Assembly: GCA_041752635.1 (NCBI GenBank)
Contig: JBGSWC010000386.1
Location: 23,740 to 87,739, forward strand
Direction of reading: 5' to 3'
From: JBGSWC01 sp041752635
Lineage (GTDB): Bacteria; Planctomycetota; Planctomycetia; Pirellulales; Lacipirellulaceae
Length of the DNA stretch: 64,000 nt
In this document: piece by piece, positions 55,647-64,000 of the stretch
Position numbering within the stretch: position 1 is the stretch's first letter
Layout: each line of letters opens with the position of its first letter
Translations under genes and position numbers: made by a program
Notes under the pieces: model-generated
The model's input: the letters and a program-made list of their open reading frames with translations, nothing else
Told to the model about the DNA's origin: nothing
The model's database searches: none

Positions 55647-55933
55647 GGTCGCTAGACCACGGCAGGGTTTACATCAGGTCGGGCTGAAACGACGGCAAAA
55701 GAACTTTTCTGTAGCGGAATTCGGGCGATGCCATCGCATTTGCTGTTTCTGCCATAAACACTAGCGGCGATCGAGTCGCCCAGTCAACGCATCCCCCGCT
55801 CTACTCCTCCAGAACAAAGTGCCCCGGGTAGACCTTCTCTGTCGGGAATCGTGATCAGATTCCAGTCCCTCTCAAAAGTTTCGAAAGCTGATGAAAACTG
55901 GCGAGACGCCATTGACTTGGCCATCCGTCATAC

Positions 55934-55955
55934 TATATTCGATTATTAGAATATA
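55934..55955. promoter_or_regulatory. Candidate ArsR operator
   Basis: TATATTC-N8-GAATATA, a perfect 7-bp AT-rich dyad 38 bases before the ArsR start. ArsR/BigR-type repressors bind such sites and repress their own operon. Position supports auto-control of arsR-sulP. Confidence 0.65.
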
Positions 55956-55992
55956 ACAAAATTATCGACCAACTCGGGTTGAAGGTGTCACT

Positions 55993-56349
55993 ATGTTGGA
56001 GTCAATGCGACAGTTTAAGGCTGGCGTCTTTCAGGCACTTGGCCATCCCACACGTGTCGCCATTGTGGAGTGTCTTAGCCGTTGCGAGATGTCGGTGAGC
56101 GGGCTGTGTGATGCGGTCGGGATCGAACAGGCCAATGCGTCCCAGCATCTTGCGGTCCTGCGGAATAAGTACCTCGTTGAAACCCGCAAGGAAGGCAATC
56201 AAATTTTCTACCGACTCCGCGACCCGTTGCTGGGGGAAGTACTAGAGAAGATGCGGGAGTTTTTCTTCGCCCACATGAACGAGGCGATGGAAGTACTTCG
56301 AGAGGAGAAAAAAGTGGCCAGGAAGCGTCCGCAGGCGGCGAAGCGATGA
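55993..56349 (+). CDS. ArsR family transcriptional repressor
   Basis: 118 residues. Winged helix-turn-helix: KAGVFQALGHPTRVAIVECLSRCEMSVSGLCDAVGIEQANASQHLAVLRNKYLVETRKEGNQIFYRLRD. Cysteines in VECLSRC and GLCDA could sense metal or persulphide, but the classical ELCVCD motif is absent. The C-terminal tail is basic and rich in Lys. Its TGA overlaps the ATG of the SulP gene by four bases (ATGA), so the two are translationally coupled. The palindrome upstream is the probable operator. It likely represses the transporter until an inducer arrives. Confidence 0.9.
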   Translation: MLESMRQFKAGVFQALGHPTRVAIVECLSRCEMSVSGLCDAVGIEQANASQHLAVLRNKYLVETRKEGNQIFYRLRDPLLGEVLEKMREFFFAHMNEAMEVLREEKKVARKRPQAAKR

Positions 56350-58058
56350 AGCGGAGCAAGATGCCAAAGTTGGTCGAGTCCCTGAGGAGCTACGACCTCA
56401 AAACTTTCTTCTCGGACTTGATCGCTGGGCTGACGGTTGGCCTTGTCGCTCTGCCGCTGTCGATGGCTTTCGCCATTTCGTCTGGCGTCCCGCCGCAAGC
56501 AGGGTTGTATTGTGCGGTCGTCGCGGGGTTCCTCATCTCGGCGCTGGGTGGCTCCAAGACTCAGATCGGCGGGCCGACCGGGGCGTTCGTGGTCATCGTC
56601 TTCGGGATCGTCGCCCAGCACGGATTGAATGGCTTGCTGGTCTGCACCGTCATGGCGGGCGTCATTCTTGTGGTGTTGGGGCTGACCGGCCTGGGCACGG
56701 CGGTGCAGTTCATTCCTCGTCCGGTTGTCGTGGGCTTCACCAACGGGATTGCCGTGCTCATCGCCAGCACACAGATCAAGGACTTCTTCGGGCTACGGAT
56801 CGAAAACGTGCCGGGCGACTTCGTTGGTCGGATGAACGCCGTCGTGACCCACCTCAACACGATCGACCTGACCACGTCCTTGCTTGCGGTCGGGGCGTTG
56901 GCCGTAGTGATCTTCTGCATCAAGTTCGTCAAGAAGATACCCGGGTCCATCGCCGCCCTGCTAATTGGAACGCTCATTGTGGTGGCATTAGGTCTGCAGG
57001 TGGATACAATCGGCACTCGGTTCGGTGGTATCCCCAGCGGCCTTCCTGCCATCATGGTACCGCACTTCCAGCCGGACATGATGCTGGCCTTACTCTCACC
57101 GGCCTTGACAGTCGCCCTGCTGGGAGCAATCGAGTCATTGATGTCAGCCGTGGTCGCAGACCGGATGAGCGGCGACAAACACAACCCGAACGTAGAATTG
57201 GTTGCTCAAGGGGTAGCGAATATCGTTGTGCCGTTTTTTGGCGGCATCCCGGCAACCGGGGCCATCGCTCGTACCGCTACGAACATTCGGTCGGGAGCCA
57301 AGACGCCTGTGGCGGGCATTATTCACGCACTGACGTTGCTTGCCGTCCTGTTGTTCGCTGCGCCGCTGGCCCGTCACATCCCCCTCAGCGTATTGTCCGC
57401 AATCTTGCTGGTAGTCGCCTACAACATGGGCGAATGGCGGGAAATTCCCAAGCTCGTAAAGATGTCGTGGGCCACTATCGCCGTCTGGTTCGCAACTTTC
57501 TCGCTGACCGTATTTGCCGACCTGACAGTGGCCGTGCAAGTCGGAATCGTGCTCGCCGCTCTGCTGTTCATCCGCAAGGTGGCGCATACCACGACAGTCG
57601 AGAAGGTGACGAAAGATTACATCGAGGACGGACGACTGCACGTCTTGCAGGAAAAGCAAATTCCCGATTATGTCACCGTCGTCCGGATCCACGGACCGTT
57701 TCTGTTCGGCATCGGAGAAAAGCTGTCTGTTGTCACCGACCAGATGGAAGACCTCGCACCGGTCGTCATCCTGCGGCTGCGGAACATGACGGCCATCGAC
57801 GCCACCGGGCTGCTCGCACTGGAAGACTTCGCAGACACGCTCCACGCTGCAGGTCGCCACTTAATTCTGTGCGGGGCGAGGCCGCAACCAGCTAGGTTTA
57901 TGCAGCAGGCCGAGTTTGAGCGGCATGTCGGTCGTGACAACGTCTGCCCGCACTTCACGGCGGCGTTAGAGCGGGCACGGGTTGTATTCGAGAAGCCAAC
58001 CGATCTCGAAGTCGTGGAGCCACCTGCAAACTCCATCTCGTCCATCTCTGCAACTTGA
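56346..58058 (+). CDS. SulP family anion transporter with STAS domain
   Basis: 570 residues. Membrane domain (about 20-420) with the SulP signature: DLIAGLTVGLVALPLSMAFAISSGVPPQAGLYCAVVAGFLISALGGSKTQIGGPTGAF. About 12 hydrophobic segments follow, and a cytoplasmic STAS domain (about 440-550) has VVILRLRNMTAIDATGLLALEDF. SulP proteins carry sulphate, bicarbonate or other anions, often with sodium or protons. The substrate is not clear from sequence; ArsR control could point to a sulphur or bicarbonate role. Complete. Confidence 0.92.
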   Translation: MKRSKMPKLVESLRSYDLKTFFSDLIAGLTVGLVALPLSMAFAISSGVPPQAGLYCAVVAGFLISALGGSKTQIGGPTGAFVVIVFGIVAQHGLNGLLVCTVMAGVILVVLGLTGLGTAVQFIPRPVVVGFTNGIAVLIASTQIKDFFGLRIENVPGDFVGRMNAVVTHLNTIDLTTSLLAVGALAVVIFCIKFVKKIPGSIAALLIGTLIVVALGLQVDTIGTRFGGIPSGLPAIMVPHFQPDMMLALLSPALTVALLGAIESLMSAVVADRMSGDKHNPNVELVAQGVANIVVPFFGGIPATGAIARTATNIRSGAKTPVAGIIHALTLLAVLLFAAPLARHIPLSVLSAILLVVAYNMGEWREIPKLVKMSWATIAVWFATFSLTVFADLTVAVQVGIVLAALLFIRKVAHTTTVEKVTKDYIEDGRLHVLQEKQIPDYVTVVRIHGPFLFGIGEKLSVVTDQMEDLAPVVILRLRNMTAIDATGLLALEDFADTLHAAGRHLILCGARPQPARFMQQAEFERHVGRDNVCPHFTAALERARVVFEKPTDLEVVEPPANSISSISAT

Positions 58059-58073
58059 TATTCGAGACTGAAT

Positions 58074-58457
58074 ATGAACCGCCTCAAGTACCTATCCGTG
58101 GTCGCCCTCTTTGTCGTCCTCGGTCTTGGCGTGGCATTTTGGAGTGCAGACGATTGGAATAAATTCGCCACCACTTTGACCGTGGCCCCTACTGACCCCG
58201 ACGCTGGCCGATCCGTTCGTCTTCTTCCACCGTCAACTCGTCAGCCCAACCCGGCTGCTGCTACCGCTGCCGGTTTTGGGGCGGTAAACAAGTACCCGCG
58301 CTTTTCGAGATGGAAAGGGCCATTTTCGCCGAAATCGGGAAGTTATTCTACGTCCGTTCCTAAGTCACTTGCCGAACAGTTGTCGGCGGATTCAACTCTG
58401 CTACAAGCGAGAGACCGTGAACGCCCATTTCGTTTGTTTACTCCAAGGATTCCCTGA
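58074..58457 (+). CDS. Small hypothetical protein, possibly frameshifted
   Basis: 127 residues, 15 bases after the SulP stop. The N-terminus (MNRLKYLSVVALFVVLGLGVAFWSADDWNKF) is a convincing signal or membrane anchor. After about residue 40 the text becomes low-complexity, while other frames read better: +1 gives FVFFHRQLVSPTRLLLPLPVLG, then +2 gives FEMERAIFAEIGKLFYVRS and stops at 58349. This suggests a gene broken by frameshifts, the open frame being accidental at its 3' end. The end overlaps the convergent MDR gene by 20 bases. Confidence 0.4.
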   Translation: MNRLKYLSVVALFVVLGLGVAFWSADDWNKFATTLTVAPTDPDAGRSVRLLPPSTRQPNPAAATAAGFGAVNKYPRFSRWKGPFSPKSGSYSTSVPKSLAEQLSADSTLLQARDRERPFRLFTPRIP

Positions 58458-59421
58458 GCCGACTGTCGACTGCAATCGCGATCTTTCCTTGAATACCGTT
58501 ATGGGCACTCTCCAGCCGGGCATGGGCGAGCGGAATATCGGCAAGCGAATAGACGGCGCCCACGTGTGGCTGCAGTTGACCTCGCTCGATCAATGCGCTT
58601 AACTCATCAAGCTTGCCGCGGTTTTGTCTTGTGAACACGAAGTGATAACTCGCGTTCTTGCCCCAGGCCTGAATGAGGTTTTGTGGCTGTGCAGTGTCTA
58701 CGATCGAGACGACGCGGCCAAGTTGCGCGAGCGTGTCGGGACTGCGTGACAAGGTGTCGCCGCCGATGGCGTCTAGCACGACATCGACTCCGCGGCCACC
58801 CGTTTCCCGCATGATGGCGTCGACATAATCGTCCTGTTTGTAGTCGATGACCACATCCGCACCGAAGCTTCGTGCGAACTCAAAGTTTGCTTCGCGCACG
58901 GTCGTAAACACCCTCGCTCCCATGGCTTTTGCGAGCTGGATCGCCACATGACCGACTCCTCCCGCGCCGCCGTGTACCAGAATGCTCTCTCCCACTCTTA
59001 GCGCCGCACGGACGAACAGTGCTTCCCACACTGTCCCGCCAACCAAGGTCAGGCTGGCCGCCTGAAGATGGCTTAGCGTGGGAGGCTTTTTTCCGATAAT
59101 GCTTTCGGCGGCAACGTGGTACTCGGCATAGCTTCCTGGCCCATCAAATATGTGCGGGGTGTACCAGACTTCAGCTCCGGGAGAGAAGGTCGTCACACCC
59201 GGCCCGACTACTTCGACAACGCCAGATACATCGTGTCCGGTAATGGCCGGCAGTTGCACCAAGTCATGATAATCGCCACGTCGGACCTGGTAATCCAACG
59301 GATTGATCGAGGTTGCATGGACCCGGACCAGGACCTGGCCGGCGTGCGGTACGGGCTTGGGGACGTCGCAAAGCTCAAACGATTCCGGGCCACCAAATGA
59401 TTTGAGGACGATCGCTTTCAT
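58438..59421 (-). CDS. Zinc-independent MDR / quinone oxidoreductase-like enzyme
   Basis: 327 residues, ATG 59421 with GAGG seven bases upstream. Medium-chain dehydrogenase fold: GroES-like N-terminal half (VLVRVHATSINPLDYQVRRGDY; AITGHDVSGVVEVVG) and Rossmann half (ILVHGGAGGVGHVAIQLAKAMGARVFTTV; GGRGVDVVLDAIGGDTL). The catalytic cysteine and structural zinc cysteines of ADH are absent, as in NADPH:quinone reductases (QOR/zeta-crystallin group). Likely reduces quinones or alpha,beta-unsaturated carbonyls with NADPH. Neighbour of the isochorismatase-fold and AraC genes on the same strand. Confidence 0.88.
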   Translation of the reverse strand: MKAIVLKSFGGPESFELCDVPKPVPHAGQVLVRVHATSINPLDYQVRRGDYHDLVQLPAITGHDVSGVVEVVGPGVTTFSPGAEVWYTPHIFDGPGSYAEYHVAAESIIGKKPPTLSHLQAASLTLVGGTVWEALFVRAALRVGESILVHGGAGGVGHVAIQLAKAMGARVFTTVREANFEFARSFGADVVIDYKQDDYVDAIMRETGGRGVDVVLDAIGGDTLSRSPDTLAQLGRVVSIVDTAQPQNLIQAWGKNASYHFVFTRQNRGKLDELSALIERGQLQPHVGAVYSLADIPLAHARLESAHNGIQGKIAIAVDSRLRESLE

Positions 59422-59553
59422 TGCAATCCTCATTTCTGTAACGCGATGAACGATCCAGCTAAGCGACCGGGGCCGGCAAGCGACGATGAACTCCAAAAAA
59501 GCGACCATGCGGCCTCGGTCAGGTGCAGCGTCTGATTCGACGTCTTTGCTACC

Positions 59554-60255
<702 letters not shown>

Positions 60256-60336
60256 GAATTTCTCCTGAACTGAAGAGTGCTCTGTTCCGCACCGCGACAC
60301 CGCGATGTCTCGAGAACAGAATAGATGACCAGATCC

Positions 60337-60371
<35 letters not shown>

Positions 60372-60384
60372 ATTCTTGCTGTCT

Positions 60385-61305
60385 TCAGGCAAATCGCTTG
60401 GGCGTGACGCCGACGAGCCTTTTGAAGTGCCGGTTGAGTTGGCTTTGATCGCTGAAGCCAACATCGATGGCGATCTGGGCCAGCGACAGCCGCCCCGCAG
60501 CGATGAGTCGCTTGGCGCGCTCGACGCGTTGGTGGATGACGAACTGATGCGGCGGCAGGCCGGTCGTCTGCCTGAATAGCCGGGCGAAGTGGAATTCGCT
60601 CAGGTTGGCGACGGCGGCAAGCTCGGCCAAGGCGATGTTTTGGTCGAGGTGGGCGTGGATGTACTCTTCGACCGCCCGAAACACATGCCGCGCCAGTCGG
60701 CCGCCGGAGCCACGGATGACCCCGTTCGAACCCTGCCTGTTAGACATCTGTCGAATCAGTTGCACAACCAACACGTTCGCCAGCGACTCGGCGCACAGCC
60801 GCCCGCCCGGCCCACCGGTGAGCAGCTCGCGGCGAAGGGCTTTGAGGGTGTCGATCACCTCGGGGCTCGATTGGTCGTAGTAGCGAACTGGAAAATGAAC
60901 CCGGGCCGGGTCGAGCTCGAATGCCTCTTCGGCCACCTTGGCGACTAGGGCTGGAGACAACTGGTACTGGGTCGAGTCGCACGTATTGTGCCACCGCCAT
61001 CGGCTCTCGACGCCGGGCGGCACGAGTGTCACCGATTGCGGCAAGCCGTCTCCTTGGTAGCGAACATCGTCGCATAGGTGATCGGCACGCTGGGGAACGG
61101 TTTCACCATTAAGGATGAGCAGCATACATTCGAGGGGCGGGTGAACCAAGTCGCTTGGGGGTTGCTGCGGGTCGTGTTCGACCCGCAGTCCACGCCAGCC
61201 GAGCGTCTCGCTCGTGTTCTGGAACGCGAATGGAACGTGTGCTAGCCGCTCATCGGGGGTGAGAGGGCGTGGGGGCTTAAGTGGATGAGCCGCTCGCGTC
61301 ATCAT
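60385..61305 (-). CDS. AraC family transcriptional regulator
   Basis: 306 residues, ATG 61305 with AGGAG upstream. The N-terminal cupin-like sensory half (ECMLLILNGETVPQRADHLCDDVRYQGDGLPQSVTLVPPG) is followed by the AraC double helix-turn-helix: LDQNIALAELAAVANLSEFHFARLFRQTTGLPPHQFVIHQRVERAKRLIAAGRLSLAQIAIDVGFSDQSQLNRHFKRLVGVTPKRF. Complete and typical length. Likely activates the hydrolase (and perhaps MDR) genes downstream on the same strand in response to a small molecule. Confidence 0.9.
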   Translation of the reverse strand: MMTRAAHPLKPPRPLTPDERLAHVPFAFQNTSETLGWRGLRVEHDPQQPPSDLVHPPLECMLLILNGETVPQRADHLCDDVRYQGDGLPQSVTLVPPGVESRWRWHNTCDSTQYQLSPALVAKVAEEAFELDPARVHFPVRYYDQSSPEVIDTLKALRRELLTGGPGGRLCAESLANVLVVQLIRQMSNRQGSNGVIRGSGGRLARHVFRAVEEYIHAHLDQNIALAELAAVANLSEFHFARLFRQTTGLPPHQFVIHQRVERAKRLIAAGRLSLAQIAIDVGFSDQSQLNRHFKRLVGVTPKRFA

Positions 61306-61632
61306 GCACTTCTCCTGGCTAACGCCGCATCCCGCCAATCGCTAAAGTTCTTTAGCCACTCGCAAAGGGAACTGCAAATCCGAACCAGCTTGAGTGGTGG
61401 CGGACTGCTACAACTTTTTGTTCGGTACTGCTGGCTACTTGCCGACGACCTTCGCAGTATATTCGGGGCCAACTTCATGGCAAGCGCATTGCGGATTGAA
61501 TGGCGACAGACGACAGGATTTGAACTGCGCATCGCCCGACTGTGAAACGAACAACATCATCTCATCCAGAATCGTGAAAAATCCAGCTCGATAGTCGAAC
61601 TCGATGGTCGAGTCTCAAATCGTGCGGTGGCA
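61306..61632. other. Gap before the recombinase, with tRNA-like scrap
   Basis: 327 bases with no gene. On the minus strand, 61501-61531 reads like the 3' end of a tRNA (GTTCAAATCCTGTCG...CGCCA), including a terminal CCA. One base is missing in the T-arm, and no anticodon arm could be fitted. It may be a decayed tRNA fragment. Confidence 0.35.
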
Positions 61633-61800
61633 ATGAGAAAGCCCTTCGAAGTACTCGCCGACGGGCTCATTTCTGAAAACAGTCGGGCTGACACGCGATG
61701 CAGCTTTCCTAACGACTTGCTGCCAGAGCAAGTTGTGATGCGCGTACTGCGCAAAACTGCTTATTTTACAGGCGAATTGTTTTATTCGGCCCGCGACTAG
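61633..61800 (+). CDS. Small ORF upstream of the serine recombinase
   Basis: 55 codons (MRKPFEVLADGLISEN...ELFYSARD), too short for the usual length limit. The coding-like text continues upstream in frame to 61546 (IQNREKSSSIVELDGRVSNRAVA) without any ATG, so this may be the 3' remnant of a longer gene. No family recognised. It lies 85 bases before the recombinase start and could be part of the same integrated element. Confidence 0.35.
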   Translation: MRKPFEVLADGLISENSRADTRCSFPNDLLPEQVVMRVLRKTAYFTGELFYSARD

Positions 61801-61885
61801 CGGCCGAAGACGACATCGCTTACTGATCTGGCGGTAGCCTCTTCGTTGCTCATGACTTTTTGTGTCGTAGCAGGGAGGCCATAAA

Positions 61886-63832
61886 ATGGCTAGTTTCGAT
61901 TTCTCGGGCATGACGCCCAAATCGGGTCATTCACTCCACGTACTCATGATATGTAGGGTTAGCAGCCCCGGTCCGGGGAAGCAGGATATACGGTCGCTCG
62001 ACGATCAGGAAAATATGCTGCGAGCTTGGATTAAAGAACGATACACCGGACCGACGGACGTTCGTGTGATCCGCGGTACGGGCAGCGGAGAACGTCTCAA
62101 TCGCAAAGAACTGTTCGACGCGTCTGACGCTGTCGAGAATGGCGACTTCGACCTAGTTCTGTGCGAAGACCTCGGTCGAATTATGCGGCGAATGGAAGCG
62201 ACTACGTTTTGCGAGGCAGCCGAGGATTCGTCCACGCGGGTCATAGCCGTTAACGATGGCGTCGATACGGCTGATGATCATTGGCGCATGAACGCAATAT
62301 TCGCTTCGATGCGCCATGAAATGTATAATGGTGACACATCAAAGCGCATTCGCCGCAGTCATCGCAATCGCTTCATGCAAGGCGGAGTAGTCGGCACAGT
62401 TATCTACGGCTACATCAAGCCCCCCGGTTCCAAGACCGACGACGAGTTGCAGAAAGACTCTTCCGCCGAAGCGATTTACGATGAATGGTTCACTCGGCTC
62501 GAAAATGGCCAGAGCTTTTCCCGGATTGCAGATTGGCTTAACGAATCGGGTGTGCCGCCTGGTCCTTACTCTCGGACGCAAAGATGGACTCACGACATGG
62601 TGGGTCGAATCAGCCGCAATCCGATTCTGAAGGGGGTTCGCGAGCGTAATCGGCGGGTGTCGAAACGGATAAACAAGACTGGCGAACGTAAGTCCGTCAA
62701 AGCACCGCCCGAAGAATTGCTGCAGCGTGAGTGCCCGCACCTCGCGTTTATCGACGCCGAACGATTCGATCGTGTTAGCGCGATGCTCGAAGAACGCAAT
62801 GCGTGCTACAGCCGAGTTCGCAACGGCCAGCGCGATGTTCGCGCAGGGATCTCGAAAAAGAAAACCCGGTTTCCGGGGCAGTGTGTGTACTGCGGCATTT
62901 GTGGCGAGATGTATGTCTTTGGCGCCTCCGGCGAACGACCATGCTTGCTCTGTCGCGGGGCATTACATCATACCTGTTGGAACGGCATCAGCGTTGATGC
63001 CAAGCTGGCCGTCGAGCGAATCTGCGATGCGGTGTTCGAGGCGATTGAGAACCTCGCCGACTTTGACGCCGTGTTTATCGAGCATGTCCAGCAGGAATAT
63101 GCGAAGCTGTACGGCAACGTGGAAGGCGAAATCCGCAACTGCGAAGCGGCGCTTGCTGAAATAGAAAGAGGGTTAGCAAACGTGACGCGGTTGGTGCGCG
63201 ACGGCATTGATAGTACAACCCTTCGCGAAGAGCTAGCAAAGCTTGAGCGCGACAAGGTCGCTTATACCCGTCAATTGACGACACTGAGGCAGCGACGCAA
63301 GTATCAGTTCAAGTTACCGACCGTCGAGAATCTCAAGGAAATGGCGATTGTTTCATTTCGCGACCTTGCACGCGACAGCTACGATTTTGGCGACAAGATG
63401 CGTGCGCTCGTGCCGCGAATTGTCGTCTTCCCTTATCGGCTTTGCGATGGCGGCAAGCCTGTGCTAAAAGCACGGTTTGTGCTGCGACTCGCAAGCTTGT
63501 GCGAAGATCACTATGTCGGCAAGCTCGTCGATGAGACGCTCAACGTGGAGCTTGAGGTCGACTTGTTCGACCCTCCACAACGAGAGCAAATCCGGCGAGC
63601 AATAGCCGTCGGTGGCTTCGATGGCATGAAGCAACGCGAGATCGGCGAGCAACTCGGCGTCAGCCAAGCGGCGGTTTCCGAAGCCCTGCTGTTGCAACGG
63701 CGGATGGACGAGTCGGGATTGGCGGAGGCGTACCAGCCACTTGACGAGCCGCCGACCGACCAAGCGAAGTTACGCCGCCACAAGCACAAAAACTACAAGT
63801 TCAAGCGTCGTCCTGATGCAGGCGAGCTTTAG
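61886..63832 (+). CDS. Large serine recombinase
   Basis: 648 residues. Resolvase-type catalytic domain at about 17-165: catalytic S26 in MICRVSSPGPG, DLGRIMRR (the DDLSRL region), and a conserved Arg region. Recombinase domain about 185-290 (YGYIKPPGSK; RIADWLNESGVPPGPYS). A zinc ribbon follows at about 330-360 (CVYCGICGEMYVFGASGERPCLLCRG), then a long coiled coil (about 390-470). The C-terminus adds a helix-turn-helix (QREIGEQLGVSQAAVSEALLLQ). The set is complete, so activity is plausible. Such enzymes integrate phages and other elements at att sites; the partner genes lie beyond the window. GAGGCC precedes the ATG. Confidence 0.92.
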   Translation: MASFDFSGMTPKSGHSLHVLMICRVSSPGPGKQDIRSLDDQENMLRAWIKERYTGPTDVRVIRGTGSGERLNRKELFDASDAVENGDFDLVLCEDLGRIMRRMEATTFCEAAEDSSTRVIAVNDGVDTADDHWRMNAIFASMRHEMYNGDTSKRIRRSHRNRFMQGGVVGTVIYGYIKPPGSKTDDELQKDSSAEAIYDEWFTRLENGQSFSRIADWLNESGVPPGPYSRTQRWTHDMVGRISRNPILKGVRERNRRVSKRINKTGERKSVKAPPEELLQRECPHLAFIDAERFDRVSAMLEERNACYSRVRNGQRDVRAGISKKKTRFPGQCVYCGICGEMYVFGASGERPCLLCRGALHHTCWNGISVDAKLAVERICDAVFEAIENLADFDAVFIEHVQQEYAKLYGNVEGEIRNCEAALAEIERGLANVTRLVRDGIDSTTLREELAKLERDKVAYTRQLTTLRQRRKYQFKLPTVENLKEMAIVSFRDLARDSYDFGDKMRALVPRIVVFPYRLCDGGKPVLKARFVLRLASLCEDHYVGKLVDETLNVELEVDLFDPPQREQIRRAIAVGGFDGMKQREIGEQLGVSQAAVSEALLLQRRMDESGLAEAYQPLDEPPTDQAKLRRHKHKNYKFKRRPDAGEL

Positions 63833-63863
63833 TTCGAACTAGTACCAAAACCTACTCTCCTTC

Positions 63864-63897
63864 AGCTCTGCTGTCAGCTTTGGCAGCGGGGCTTTTT
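63864..63897 (+). terminator. Rho-independent terminator
   Basis: AGCTCTGCTGTCA pairs with TGGCAGCGGGGCT (13 pairs, three of them G-U) around GCTT. Including the last base of the stem a run of five T follows. It ends the recombinase transcript. Confidence 0.85.
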
Positions 63898-63936
63898 CAT
63901 GCGCTCATCGGACAACCCACAGGAGTATCCGGCACA

Positions 63937-64000
63937 ATGCGGAATCACGACGAAGACCACGATACAAGAAACGAAGCTAAGCAATTGCGTAAGAACATTC
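63937..64000 (+). CDS. Start of a gene cut by the window edge
   Basis: An ATG at 63937, with AGGAG 11 bases upstream, opens a frame of 21 codons to the edge (MRNHDEDHDTRNEAKQLRK...). It is very hydrophilic. Too little is visible to name it. It follows the recombinase terminator by 39 bases. Confidence 0.4.
   Translation, partial: MRNHDEDHDTRNEAKQLRKNI

Noticed and set aside
56510..57895. 461-codon plus-strand frame
   Set aside because: Shifted frame within the SulP gene; arginine/histidine-rich nonsense text.
61501..61560. Complete tRNA gene on the minus strand
   Set aside because: Only the 3' end resembles a tRNA; T-arm lacks a base and no anticodon arm could be fitted.

Overview
The window looks like chromosomal DNA of a planctomycete, most likely a Pirellulaceae-type member of Planctomycetota. 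It carries two DUF1559 pseudopilin-like proteins with a C-terminal ADGHV motif. It also has a PSCyt1-DUF1549-DUF1553 gene followed by a DUF1501 gene, four PEP-CTERM-tailed secreted proteins (one with dockerin-like repeats), a Rhodopirellula-type ECF sigma/anti-sigma pair, and a large secreted macroglobulin-like protein. No rRNA, complete tRNA, CRISPR array or insertion sequence was seen.

Layout. 1-3036: end of a lipoprotein gene, an orphan gene between two copies of a 23-bp repeat, a REP-like hairpin cluster, a 170-bp MITE-like repeat, and a dockerin/PEP-CTERM gene. 3331-21824: a signalling island. It holds a winged-helix AAA+ ATPase, a REC/degenerate-GGDEF/CBS protein, an FHA/degenerate-EAL protein, a Ser/Thr kinase fused to a tubulin/FtsZ-like domain, a free Hpt, a REC/HD-GYP regulator, a FadL-type porin, a hotdog-methyltransferase fusion, and a 1984-residue pseudokinase/ATPase/TPR/GAF/hybrid histidine kinase. 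21936-29286: a PEP-CTERM cluster, the sigma/anti-sigma pair and two DUF1559 genes. 29659-41058: the 2140-residue macroglobulin-like protein, a c-type cytochrome-like gene divergent from an Rrf2 regulator, a second MITE copy, and a PDZ/alpha-barrel secreted protein.

41192-49286 is the most striking locus. It is a tightly packed minus-strand operon SWIM zinc finger > helical-repeat protein > MoxR AAA+ ATPase > DUF5682 > VWA protein, and it is the best candidate here for an undescribed molecular system. The MoxR and VWA proteins probably act as a pair, with DUF5682 as a possible TIKI/ChaN-like hydrolase and the SWIM and helical-repeat proteins as recognition or scaffold parts.

49587-61305: pirin, two YcaC-like isochorismatase-fold hydrolases, the planctomycete PSCyt1/DUF1501 pair, an ArsR-SulP operon with a palindromic operator, a quinone-oxidoreductase-like MDR enzyme, and an AraC regulator. 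61500-64000: a tRNA 3'-end-like scrap, a short coding-like stretch and a large serine recombinase with its own terminator, probably one edge of an integrated element.
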